Origin: Elusimicrobiota bacterium
Lineage (GTDB): Bacteria; Elusimicrobiota; Elusimicrobia; UBA1565; UBA9628
Assembly (NCBI GenBank): GCA_026388095.1
Contig: JAPLKL010000029.1
Span: forward strand, 1-47,844
Direction: 5' to 3'
DNA length: 47,844 nt
Shown here: in pieces, positions 13,582-21,371 of the stretch
Position numbering within the stretch: position 1 is the stretch's first letter
Layout of the letters: each line of letters opens with the position of its first letter
The notes under the pieces: generated by a model
The model's database searches: none
What the model saw: only the letters and a program-made list of their open reading frames with translations
Told to the model about the DNA's origin: nothing
Made by a program: the position numbers and the translations under genes

Positions 13582-13947
13582 CGGAGGCGAGGCCTGCGGT
13601 CGGCGCAGCGCCGCGGCGAGCGCGGCCAGAAGCTCGTCCGGCCTGTCCGACCTGCGCACCACGCAATCGGCCCCGCTCTGCAGCCCCAGCGCCTCCTCGC
13701 TCCGGCATGCGCAGAGCATCACCACCGGGATGCGGCACAAGGCGGGCGACGCGCGCAGCCTGCGGCAGAGCTCCGGGTCGCCGTCGAGCAGGAAGCAGTC
13801 AGGCGGCTGGCTCTGCGCCAGGACCAGGGCCTCGGCGCCGCTGCCCGCCAAGCGCAGGTTGCGGTAGCCCGCGGCCTCCAGCCAGAGCTTGACCAAGCCC
13901 GCCCGGGCCGGCTCGCCGCACACGATGAGGATGCTCTCTTCGGCCAT
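13570..13947 (-). CDS. Stand-alone degenerate receiver (CheY-like) domain
   Basis: The 125-residue protein follows the receiver fold: ILIVCGEP, DCFLLDGDP with D55 at the phosphoacceptor position, IPVVMLCA and GADCVVRRSDRPDELLAAL. Key residues are altered. The N-terminal acidic pair is reduced to E12, the Thr/Ser after strand 4 is Cys, and the conserved Lys is Arg. It may be a pseudo-receiver that does not take part in normal phosphotransfer. A TATAAT at 13964-13959 stands 11 nt before its ATG. No kinase is adjacent. Confidence 0.75.
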   Translation of the reverse strand: MAEESILIVCGEPARAGLVKLWLEAAGYRNLRLAGSGAEALVLAQSQPPDCFLLDGDPELCRRLRASPALCRIPVVMLCACRSEEALGLQSGADCVVRRSDRPDELLAALAAALRRPQASPPGIA

Positions 13948-14003
13948 AGCCGCCTCAGATTATATATGATGGGGGCTGCGTCGGAAATCAGGAGGGACAT
14001 AGC
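13948..14003. promoter_or_regulatory. Divergent promoter region
   Basis: This short AT-rich stretch between the divergent genes holds TATAAT on the minus strand (13964-13959) for the receiver gene. On the plus strand it holds TATGAT (13965-13970) and an AGGAGGG ribosome-binding site for the gene at 14004. Confidence 0.5.
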
Positions 14004-14360
14004 ATGGCCTGCAAGAAATCAGACCGCAAGCCCGACCTCAAGAGCGAGCTCGGCGTGCTCGCCGAGCAGATCAGCGACGCCATCAAGAGCGCGGCGCGCA
14101 GCCGCGAGGTCTCGGACATCCGCTCCGAGATCAAGGGCAGCGTGCGCTCGGTCAGCGAGCGCGTGGCCAAGGCCGTCAAGACGGCGGCCGAGAGCCAGGC
14201 CCTGGAGGACATCAAGGGCCAGACCAAGAAGGTCGTGTCCTTGAGCAAGCAGGAAGGCCTCAAGGCCACCAAGAACCTGCGCCGCAACCTCTGCGCCGGC
14301 CTCGACGCCGCGGGCGAGGAGCTGCAGCGCCTCGCCGAGAAGCTCAGAAAGCAGAGCTGA
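14004..14360 (+). CDS. Charged amphipathic helical protein
   Basis: The 118-residue protein is predicted to be almost wholly helical: repeated charged heptads such as SELGVLAEQISDAIKSAARS, ISDIRSE-like segments and KNLRRNL, with no signal peptide or membrane segment. It resembles apolipoprotein/phasin-like or stress-type helical proteins in composition only. AGGAGGG before ATG 14004 sets the start. Strong hairpins follow. Function unknown. Confidence 0.75.
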   Translation: MACKKSDRKPDLKSELGVLAEQISDAIKSAARSREVSDIRSEIKGSVRSVSERVAKAVKTAAESQALEDIKGQTKKVVSLSKQEGLKATKNLRRNLCAGLDAAGEELQRLAEKLRKQS

Positions 14361-14387
14361 GCGGGCTGGCCGCGATCCGTTCTCCGG

Positions 14388-14420
14388 GCGGGCGAGGCAG
14401 GCGATGCCTGCCTTGCCCGC
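14388..14420. terminator. Strong bidirectional hairpin
   Basis: A 15-bp stem (GCGGGCGAGGCAGGC with GCCTGCCTTGCCCGC, one G-T pair) and a 3-nt loop sits between convergent genes. A second hairpin (CCGCCCC/GGGGCGG, 14423-14445) follows. Neither has a U tract. Confidence 0.6.
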
Positions 14421-14465
14421 AACCGCCCCCCGCGCAGCGGGGCGGCAGAACCCGCTCCAGCCAGC

Positions 14466-16268
14466 CTAGTGCATGAACCCGAGCACGATGAGCACCGCCA
14501 GCAGCACGCCGATGAGGCTCTCGCCCGCGATGAAGCCCGAACTCACCGGCACCACGGCCTTGTCCGCGAGCTCCGGATGCTTGCGCTCCAGCAGGAGCGC
14601 GATCAACGAGCCCGCGAACATCGAGATGGTGTTGTTGGCCGGCGTGGTGAAGGCCAGGCCCAGCCCGGTCGCCGAAGGGATGTAGGCCCGGTATTTGGGC
14701 AGCCACTTCTCCAGGAGCACCAGGACTATGCCCAAGGCCCCGCCGATGAAGAGCGCCCACTGCGCCGTGGGGTGCAAAGTGTGGAAGCCCTTGGCCATGA
14801 GCTCGGCCACGCCCTTCCAGGTCTGCGCCCCGGGGGCCGGCCACTTGTCCGTGCCCAGCACATCGGCCGTGGGGATGAGCAGGCGGTAGGCCGGCACCAC
14901 GAAGCAGGAGCCGGCCATGACCCCGAAGAACTGGGCCCAAAACTGGTGCTTAGGGTCGGCCTTGAGCAGCCAGCCGCACTTGAGGACGGTCAGCATGTCC
15001 GCCGCGTGCAGGCCGACGCCGCCGGTCACGTTGGCGGTCATGAGGTTGGTGGTGACGTTGCCGGGGTCGAGCACGCCGAAGGTGATCTGCGTGATCTTGC
15101 CCAGGGCCCCCGTAGGAGTGGTGTCCGTCTCGCCGGTGGCGCGGCAGGCCACGATGGCGATGAAGAAGCCCAGCACCACGGAGAGCAGCCCCATCCACCA
15201 CTTGATGCCGAAGATGAACCACTCCAGGAACATCACGACCGGCGTCAACAAGACCATGCCGATGACGAACCAGAGCATGGGGACCTCGCCGTGCTCGTCG
15301 ACGACCTGTCCCCGGAAAGCCTTGACCACGCTCTCGACCGCGCGCAGCACCGTCTTCCACTGGAAGGCGAAGGCGGTCAGGCCGCAGGTCAGGATCATGG
15401 CCGAGCCGAACCACACGCTCCAGGCCACGATGTACTTGTAGCCCAGCCGGTGGTCGATGACCCCCCCGGCGTAGAGCCAGGGGGCCAGCACGCCGTAATT
15501 GATCAGCGCGCCCAGCAGCATGCTCCAGGCCGCGCGGAAGCCCATGATGGCGCCCGCGCCCACCATGATGAGACTGCCTTCGAAGGAGAGCGTGTAGTCC
15601 ACCAGCGGCCGCCCGGCCAAGGTCACCCCCGGGATCTTCAGCTTCTCGGGCAGGTTCCTCAGCCAGGAGAAGTGAGCGTCGCGCCAGAAGGCGACCACCG
15701 CGCCGGCCACCCCGCCCCAGGCCAGGAGGTTGGCCTTGCCCTTGCCGCCCTTGCCCTCGGCGCCGTGCAGGGCGCGCAAAGTCTCGGCCGTGGCGATGCC
15801 CGTGGGGAAGCGCAGCTGTTCGATGTTGATCATCTGGGCCTTCATGGGGATGGACATGACCAGCCCCATCATGCCGATGGCCGTGATCCAGAAGAACATC
15901 TGCCAGCCGCCCATGCCCATCCTGAAGCTCTCGTTGATCATCATCAAGGCCGGGATGGCGGCGACGGTCCCGCCCCCGGTCATGTAGCCGGCCGCGCTGG
16001 CCGTGGACTGCATGATGTTGTTCTCGAGCATGCCGAAGTGCCTGCGCACGAGCTTGAGCCGGAAAAAGACCGCGAAGAGCGCGAAGGCCAGGATGGCCGA
16101 AGTGATGGAGACGCCGATGGACCAGCCGGTCTTGAGGGCCACGTAGAGGTTGGACAGGCTCATGAAGCCGCCCAGGAACATGCCCGCGACCACGGCGCGC
16201 ACGGTCAGTTGCGGCTCGCGCTCCGGATGTCCGGGCGGGGAGTGGGGATGCGGGGGATGCTCGGTCAT
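14466..16268 (-). CDS. OPT-family oligopeptide/metal-chelate transporter
   Basis: This 600-residue polytopic inner-membrane protein has about 14-16 hydrophobic segments. It opens with a His/Pro-rich cytoplasmic tail and continues with the OPT signatures LTVRAVVAGMFLGGFMSLSN (an NxYxxLKTG-like stretch follows), NNIMQSTASAAGYMTGG, and near the end a PSATGLGLAF and SGFIAGESLIGVLLA segment. OPT proteins import peptides or metal chelates by proton symport. GGAGGAG before ATG 16268 fixes the start. It is coupled (ATGA overlap) to the membrane protein gene upstream. Confidence 0.92.
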   Translation of the reverse strand: MTEHPPHPHSPPGHPEREPQLTVRAVVAGMFLGGFMSLSNLYVALKTGWSIGVSITSAILAFALFAVFFRLKLVRRHFGMLENNIMQSTASAAGYMTGGGTVAAIPALMMINESFRMGMGGWQMFFWITAIGMMGLVMSIPMKAQMINIEQLRFPTGIATAETLRALHGAEGKGGKGKANLLAWGGVAGAVVAFWRDAHFSWLRNLPEKLKIPGVTLAGRPLVDYTLSFEGSLIMVGAGAIMGFRAAWSMLLGALINYGVLAPWLYAGGVIDHRLGYKYIVAWSVWFGSAMILTCGLTAFAFQWKTVLRAVESVVKAFRGQVVDEHGEVPMLWFVIGMVLLTPVVMFLEWFIFGIKWWMGLLSVVLGFFIAIVACRATGETDTTPTGALGKITQITFGVLDPGNVTTNLMTANVTGGVGLHAADMLTVLKCGWLLKADPKHQFWAQFFGVMAGSCFVVPAYRLLIPTADVLGTDKWPAPGAQTWKGVAELMAKGFHTLHPTAQWALFIGGALGIVLVLLEKWLPKYRAYIPSATGLGLAFTTPANNTISMFAGSLIALLLERKHPELADKAVVPVSSGFIAGESLIGVLLAVLIVLGFMH

Positions 16269-17734
16269 GGCTTGGCTCCTCCTGAGACGATGAGTGAGAC
16301 CTCGGCGCTGGGCCGCCGCGCCGAGAGGCTGATGTCCCCGCGATGGCCGCGCACGGCCACGGCCTCCCGGCGCGCCGGCAGCTCGGCGGCGGGCGCCGAA
16401 AGGGACAGATAGTAGTCGCCGGCGGAGAGCCCCGAGAACCGGAAGCGCCCGCCGTCGGCCCAGGCCGAGGCCACGAGGCGCTCCGGGCCCAAAGCGTACG
16501 GCTCCTCAAGGCCGCGTCGCGCGTAGAGGGCCACGCGCGCCCGGCGCAGGCCGCGGATGCTGCCGCGGATGGCTCCCGGCCGCAAGGCGCCGGCGACCGG
16601 AAGCGGCGCGGCCAGGCCGGGGGCGAGGCCCAAGGCCTCGCCCGCCCGGGCGTTCCAAGCCGCGGCCGGCCCCGCCAGGCCCAGGTGCGCATAGGCCTGG
16701 GCCAGCAGAAGAGCCGCCCGCCCCCCGATGCGCCAGCGGCGCTCGTCGGCCAAAGAGTCGAGGAGCCCCGCGGACAGCGCGTCAGGCGGCGCCGCGGCCA
16801 GATGCCGGGTCAAAATGAACCAGGCCAAGGCATCCCCGCCGCGCTCCGCGGCCCAGAGACTGCTGCGCAGGCGGCCCACATCCTGGCGCCGCGCATAGCC
16901 TTCCCAGAGCAGCCGCCGCGCCTGACCGCCCCAGACCGATAGCGGCCGCTGCGCGAGCCAGCCCTCCAGGCGCCGCAGGCTGGGTCCGGAGAGGTCGGCC
17001 GTCCCCGCGATCCCCGTCGCGGCGTCATAGACCTCGAAATCGGCTCGCCCCTGCGGCGCGGTCAGGATCAAGACCGTCTCCCGGCCGGAGGGCTCGCGCG
17101 GGATGCCCGCGGCCTGGGCCAGGCTTCGGGCGCCCGCGTCGCACCGGGCCGCGGCCCAGACGTGGAGTCCGAGGGCCGGGGCGAGGAAGGCCGCGGCGCA
17201 GCCCGCCGAGCGCCACAGTTCCCCCCATCCGCGTCCGGCCGCGGCGCGCCCCAGCGCGAAGAGCGCCGCGCTCAGGAAAAAGACCAGCCAGACCACGCCC
17301 AGCGCGGCCAGGATCGGCTCGCGCAGGTCCGCGCCTCCCGGCGCGAACCAGGCGTTGAGGAGGAGGTCGAACCAGACGGCAGAGGCGAAGCGGGCCGCCC
17401 AAAGCAGGCCCCCGGCGCCGGCCAGAAGCCCGAGCACCGCGGGTGCAGATTTGAGCCGGTCCCGATTGCGCCGCCAGTCGAGCGCCAGCCATAACCGCCG
17501 GGCGACCAAAAAGAAGGCCGCGGCGAGCAAGAGCAGGGCCGCGACCGAGAAAAGCCGGCCGGCCGGCCCCCCCGCCGCGGCCAGGGCCAGGCGGTACAAG
17601 GCCCAGCCGGGCCGGCGCGGCACCACGTAGTCCGCGGCGGCGGGCAGGCGGTCCAGGAATGTGAAGGCCCACAGACCCAAAGCGGCGAGGATGGCGGGCG
17701 GGGCGGCGTCGGCGAGCGGCCGCTCTGGTCGCAT
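16265..17734 (-). CDS. Membrane protein with TPR-like middle and carboxypeptidase-regulatory-like end
   Basis: The 489-residue protein has an N-terminal membrane part of about five hydrophobic helices (ILAALGLWAFTFLD, LFSVAALLLLAAAFFLVA, SAPAVLGLLAGAGGLLW, IFLAALG-type segments). A helical, Arg/Ala-rich repeat region follows, then a beta-rich C-terminus (FRFSGLSAGDYYLSLSAP) like carboxypeptidase regulatory or prealbumin-like domains. No catalytic motif is recognised. ATG 17734 lies 10 nt after the stop of the methyltransferase gene; the frame upstream of it overlaps that gene and is rejected. Its stop overlaps the OPT start, so the two may be functionally linked. Confidence 0.7.
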   Translation of the reverse strand: MRPERPLADAAPPAILAALGLWAFTFLDRLPAAADYVVPRRPGWALYRLALAAAGGPAGRLFSVAALLLLAAAFFLVARRLWLALDWRRNRDRLKSAPAVLGLLAGAGGLLWAARFASAVWFDLLLNAWFAPGGADLREPILAALGVVWLVFFLSAALFALGRAAAGRGWGELWRSAGCAAAFLAPALGLHVWAAARCDAGARSLAQAAGIPREPSGRETVLILTAPQGRADFEVYDAATGIAGTADLSGPSLRRLEGWLAQRPLSVWGGQARRLLWEGYARRQDVGRLRSSLWAAERGGDALAWFILTRHLAAAPPDALSAGLLDSLADERRWRIGGRAALLLAQAYAHLGLAGPAAAWNARAGEALGLAPGLAAPLPVAGALRPGAIRGSIRGLRRARVALYARRGLEEPYALGPERLVASAWADGGRFRFSGLSAGDYYLSLSAPAAELPARREAVAVRGHRGDISLSARRPSAEVSLIVSGGAKP

Positions 17735-17744
17735 TCCGGCGGTC

Positions 17745-18446
17745 TCAGCGTCCCTTGCTGCGGCCCTTGATGCGGATGGCCGAAACCAACCCTTCGCCTT
17801 TGGGCGGACGGGGAGGCGCGTCGGCCGGCCGCGCCGCCAGCACGACCATGCGCGGACTGTCCAACCCGTAGGGCTCGCCCTCGTAGCCGCCCCAGACATT
17901 GAGGAAGGTCAGGCCGGCGCGGTCCAGCAGGCTCTTGACCTCGGTCAGGGTGTAGACCCGCAGGCTGGCATGTGGTCCGATGAGCCGGCCGGTGCCCAGG
18001 TCGAAGGAGGCGCGCTCCGGTTCGAAATGGCGCATGAGCCGTTCCTTATTGGGCATGTCGAGCAGGAGCCTCCCGCCGCTCTTCAAGCCCTTGCGGATCC
18101 CTTCCAGGACCCTGAGATGGTCGCGGTCGTTGGGCAGATAGCCGAGGGAAGAGTGGAGGTTGACCGCCACGTCGAACTCGCCGCGGTAGGAGATCTGGCG
18201 GATGTCGGTATGGAGGAAATGAACGTTGAGCCTCTCCTGGCGGGCCGCGGCGCGGGCCTCGGCCAGCGGCTCCTCCTGGGAATCGATGCCCAGCACGCGA
18301 TGGCCCCGCCGGGCCAGCTCCAGAGTCTGGCGGCCGGTGCCGCAGGAAAGGTCGAGGACCCGGGAGCGGGGCTCCAGGCTGATGTAACGCTCCACCCCGT
18401 CGACCTGGCTCTGGACCTGCTGGGCCGCGCGTGGCTGGCGTTGCAC
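17745..18446 (-). CDS. Class I SAM-dependent methyltransferase
   Basis: The 233-residue protein has motif I VLDLSCGTGRQTLELARRG, an acidic motif II end (VLGIDSQEE), HTDIRQIS and FDVAVNLHSSLGYL as post-motif strands, and a small insert before GGRLLLDMPN. The substrate is unknown; the LHSSLGYL stretch is typical of small-molecule methyltransferases. The start is GTG 18446, six bases after TAGAAT, giving a leaderless transcript; there is no Shine-Dalgarno. It is first in a three-gene unit with the membrane protein and the OPT transporter. Confidence 0.88.
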   Translation of the reverse strand: MQRQPRAAQQVQSQVDGVERYISLEPRSRVLDLSCGTGRQTLELARRGHRVLGIDSQEEPLAEARAAARQERLNVHFLHTDIRQISYRGEFDVAVNLHSSLGYLPNDRDHLRVLEGIRKGLKSGGRLLLDMPNKERLMRHFEPERASFDLGTGRLIGPHASLRVYTLTEVKSLLDRAGLTFLNVWGGYEGEPYGLDSPRMVVLAARPADAPPRPPKGEGLVSAIRIKGRSKGR

Positions 18447-18452
18447 GGTGCC

Positions 18453-18458
18453 ATTCTA
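18453..18458 (-). promoter_or_regulatory. -10 element TAGAAT exactly 6 nt before GTG start
   Basis: The spacing puts the expected transcription start on the first base of the methyltransferase GTG codon (leaderless). Confidence 0.55.
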
Positions 18459-18659
18459 CCACAAAGGCGGCCGCGTCGGGCCATAGGCCCTTTGGCCTAG
18501 ACGCCGCTTCCCCTCATGGCCCTGAGGTCTCTCAAGGGCGCGGACTATACTGAATATGAAGGTCGTCGCCCTCCTACCCGGACGCGGATGCAGCAAGGGC
18601 GGACGGGATCCCGGGCGGCGCCCTCGCCGAAGAGGACGCCCCTCCAAGGCATTCGACGA

Positions 18660-18691
18660 GAGTCCGCCTCGTGTCCCAGGGAGGCGGACTC
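18660..18691. terminator. Perfect 11-bp inverted repeat after the membrane-TPR gene
   Basis: GAGTCCGCCTC, 10-nt loop, GAGGCGGACTC, directly adjoining the TAA of the minus-strand gene at 18692. On the plus strand TTATT follows, so it could stop transcription in both directions. The 200 nt beyond it (18459-18659) hold no convincing gene. Confidence 0.65.
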
Positions 18692-20554
18692 TTATTCCGC
18701 CATGAACGGGTGCTGTTTGAGAAGCCTCGCGCGGCTGGAAGCGATGCTATCGAGATAAGGCGATGGCCGGCCGTCGCGGAGGCTGAGGGCTCGGGCGCAC
18801 TCCCAAGCTTGAGAATACTTCGCCAGGGCTTGCCGCCATCGGCCTTGCCGCTCGAGCAAGACCGCCCAATTGAGCCAAGGCCGGGGATTACGCGGGTCGA
18901 TTCGTGAGGCTTGCTGAAAGTCCTTGAGAGCGGCGGAAGGCTCCTGAAGCAGGCTCTGCGCTATCCCGCGGTCCGTGAGCAGGTCCGCGTCGGAAAGAAA
19001 ATGACCGGCCAGGATGTCCAGCAGGAGGAAGGATTCTTTCAAAGCGCCTTGGCTTTGCAGCCGGAGCGCCTCCCGATGGACCAGGTCGGGCGCGCATCTG
19101 GCGGCCTCAGCGAAGTTAATGCGGGCTCGCTGCGAGTCTCCCGCGCGCAGATCCAAGAGCCCTAGTTCAACCTCGAGCTTGGCCTCGAATTGCCCGCCTC
19201 GTGCCGAGGCCCGCAGGCTCAAAGCCAGGGCCTTTTCGAGCTTCTGCCGGGACAGCGGAGCCTGCCGCTCGGCGCAATGCCACAAGGACAGCCGGGACTC
19301 GGGCAAAGCGCAAGGGCGCCAGGACAAAGCGACTTCGCGAGCCAGGCAGGCGACGCTCAAGACATAGAGCGAAGCCAGGGCGGCCAGGGCCGGCCAGAGG
19401 ACAGTCCGCGGCCGCGGGGCCGGCACGGCAGCGGCCAAGGCTGGAAAGAACCTCTCCGCCAGCGCGGCGATGGGGAGCGCCGCCAGCACGGCCAGCAGGG
19501 GCAAGAGCGGGTCGAAATAGCGCGGCTCAAAGGACATGGGCGCATGGATGAGGAAGAAATAACCGCAGAGCAAGGCCAAAGCGCGGGCCCCGGCTTCGGC
19601 ACGGCAGCGGATGAACCCCATTACCGCCAGCAGGACGAGCGCCCAATGCAGCCCGAGGGCCTGGAGCAGCCGCAGGGCGCACGAGGCCAGATAGCCTGCT
19701 GGCGCGGCAGCGATGCCGCGCAGGGCCGAGGAGCGCAGCTCGGCCGGGTCCTCCGACAGGCCCCAACTGAGGGCCAGCCCCCCATCCCCCCCATCGACAT
19801 GACTGACGACGCCCTGGCTCGCCCGGTAGAGGTTGCGGACCTGGGCTTGGTCCTCGAAAGGGATGAAGCGATGGAATTGATAGGCATTGCGGCCGACCCA
19901 GGGCAGCAGGAAGAGATAGGATAGGCCGAGGATCAGCCACAGGGAACCCCGGGCAGGCGCGGCCGTGCCCAGACGGCGCCGGAGCCCCAGAAAGAGCGCG
20001 GGAGGGAATAGGAACAGCACCGACCGGCACAAGAGGCTGACCGCGACGGCAAAGCCTAGGAGCCAGGAGCGGGCCGGGGTCGGCCGCCTCGCCCAGCTCA
20101 TGAGGACGGCGGCGACGAGCAGGAGCACCAGGCCGTAGAAGCCCTCGATATGTTCGCCCTGCGGGCTCCGGATCAGCGCGGGATGAAACGCCACGATCGC
20201 GGCGGAACAGAGGCCGGCCAAGGGCGACAGCGCTTCCATGGCCAGCCAACCGGCGAGCGGGATCTCGAGAGATCCCAGAGCCGCCTCGCATCGGGGGCCG
20301 CGGGGCCGCGCAGCGGGGATGTAGGTCTCCACGATGGAGAGGAACGCCGGGTAGGCGATGCCCCGGAAGGCCGAGGGCTGGCCGCGCAAGCCATGCACTC
20401 CCCATTCCCGCAGACTCAGCCCCGCCTCATAATAGTCCGGGCGGCTGGCAGCCCGGAGCTTGGCCGGCGAATCGATGCGGCCGGCGCTCTGGAAGCGGAG
20501 CCAGGCTCCGGCCAGGGAAATGAGGAGAAGCAGCAATGAGAACGATCGCCGCAC
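18692..20554 (-). CDS. Membrane glycosyltransferase-like protein with C-terminal TPRs
   Basis: The 620-residue protein has a GT-C/PMT-like membrane part of about ten helices (SFSLLLLLISLAGAWL; YGLVLLLVAAVLMSW; PALFLGLRRRL; LWLILGLSYLFLLPW; ALVLLAVMGF). An early loop with DYYEAGLSLREWGVHG is reminiscent of the acidic first loop of dolichol-phosphate-sugar transferases. The C-terminal third contains TPR units (FEAKLEVELGLLDLRAGDSQ, KDFQQASRIDPRNPRP, LLERQGRWRQALAKYSQAW). The start GTG 20554 is chosen because TATAGT ends six bases before it. The sugar donor and acceptor are unknown. A similar membrane-TPR architecture recurs at 29806-31677. Confidence 0.75.
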   Translation of the reverse strand: MRRSFSLLLLLISLAGAWLRFQSAGRIDSPAKLRAASRPDYYEAGLSLREWGVHGLRGQPSAFRGIAYPAFLSIVETYIPAARPRGPRCEAALGSLEIPLAGWLAMEALSPLAGLCSAAIVAFHPALIRSPQGEHIEGFYGLVLLLVAAVLMSWARRPTPARSWLLGFAVAVSLLCRSVLFLFPPALFLGLRRRLGTAAPARGSLWLILGLSYLFLLPWVGRNAYQFHRFIPFEDQAQVRNLYRASQGVVSHVDGGDGGLALSWGLSEDPAELRSSALRGIAAAPAGYLASCALRLLQALGLHWALVLLAVMGFIRCRAEAGARALALLCGYFFLIHAPMSFEPRYFDPLLPLLAVLAALPIAALAERFFPALAAAVPAPRPRTVLWPALAALASLYVLSVACLAREVALSWRPCALPESRLSLWHCAERQAPLSRQKLEKALALSLRASARGGQFEAKLEVELGLLDLRAGDSQRARINFAEAARCAPDLVHREALRLQSQGALKESFLLLDILAGHFLSDADLLTDRGIAQSLLQEPSAALKDFQQASRIDPRNPRPWLNWAVLLERQGRWRQALAKYSQAWECARALSLRDGRPSPYLDSIASSRARLLKQHPFMAE

Positions 20555-20560
20555 CGATGG

Positions 20561-20566
20561 ACTATA
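20561..20566 (-). promoter_or_regulatory. -10 element TATAGT exactly 6 nt before GTG start
   Basis: It places the transcription start at the GTG of the membrane-TPR gene; no Shine-Dalgarno sequence is present. Confidence 0.55.
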
Positions 20567-20636
20567 GCAATTTGCCGCGGCCCGCCCGAGGGGCCCGCCG
20601 CAGGCGTGTTTTGCTATCATAGCTTGGGATCCGGAC

Positions 20637-21371
20637 GTGCTCACGACAACATCTTTTCATCGCCACGGGGGCCGGAGCCCCCGCCTTCCAGCGCTCGGGC
20701 TCGCCGCGGCGCTGCTCCTGGGTACGCCTCTTCACGGCGAGACCCTGCTGCCGACCTCCAACGTGCGCGTCCAGGTCTCCTCGGCGGGCGTCACGGGCCT
20801 GGACTGCCGCAGGCGCGCTTTCCGGATGGAGTTCTCCCGGGACATCGGGCTGAGGTACCGGAGCGTCGCCGGGCAGATGTTCAACAGGAACGTGGACCCT
20901 TACACGCTGGTCCGGGGCTTCTTCGCCCTCATCCTGATGGCGCCCCTGGCCGTGCTGGCGCCTCCGGCGGACTTGGTGGCGGCGCCGTGGCGGCGGGAAT
21001 GCGGTTTCGACCTCTGGGTCCAGGGCCGCCTGCGGGGCTGGGCCGGCAGCTCCGTGGCCGACGCGCCCCTTGGCGCGGAAGGGGCCAGCATGGCGGAGGC
21101 GGGGGTCGAGGACATCGTCGCGCCCCGCTATGTCCTGACCCGGGCCACCGCCACCGCCGACGGCGAGGGACGCTTCGCCGTGTCTTTGCCCGGCCGGGTC
21201 GGCCCCAGCCCGCAGTTCGAGCTGCGCTGGCTGGTCGACTCTTTGCCCTCGGGCAAGATGTCCTTGCGCAAACGCGGGAGCCGCTTCATCCTCTCCGAGC
21301 CGGAGCCGGAGTTCGGCTCCAGCGCGGACACCATGGCGCCGTTGGAGATCCAGCCGGGACGCGAGCGATGA
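20637..21371 (+). CDS. Exported/membrane protein of unknown function
   Basis: The 244-residue product from GTG 20637 has a signal peptide-like segment (LPALGLAAALLLGTPLHGE). A beta-rich region follows, then a hydrophobic helix (GFFALILMAPLAVLAPP) and a C-terminal region that resembles a carboxypeptidase-regulatory-like fold (ATATADGEGRFAVSLPG). A TATCAT element lies 16 nt upstream. It overlaps the following lipoprotein gene (ATGA), so they form one unit, divergent from the membrane-TPR gene. I do not recognise the family. Confidence 0.65.
   Translation: MLTTTSFHRHGGRSPRLPALGLAAALLLGTPLHGETLLPTSNVRVQVSSAGVTGLDCRRRAFRMEFSRDIGLRYRSVAGQMFNRNVDPYTLVRGFFALILMAPLAVLAPPADLVAAPWRRECGFDLWVQGRLRGWAGSSVADAPLGAEGASMAEAGVEDIVAPRYVLTRATATADGEGRFAVSLPGRVGPSPQFELRWLVDSLPSGKMSLRKRGSRFILSEPEPEFGSSADTMAPLEIQPGRER

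Noticed and set aside
14469-16412. Long open frame (647 codons) on the plus strand
   Set aside because: It is antisense to the OPT transporter; its composition (His/Gly/Arg/Pro) and lack of a domain are typical of GC-rich shadow frames.
18556-18720. Short plus-strand ORF after TATACT (MKVVALLPG start)
   Set aside because: It crosses the terminator hairpin, becomes Arg-rich at once and has no support beyond the -10-like sequence.
20606-21367. N-terminal extension of the TPR lipoprotein frame
   Set aside because: The frame is open, but this part overlaps a real gene in another frame, and the lipobox start at 21368 with ATGA overlap is convincing.
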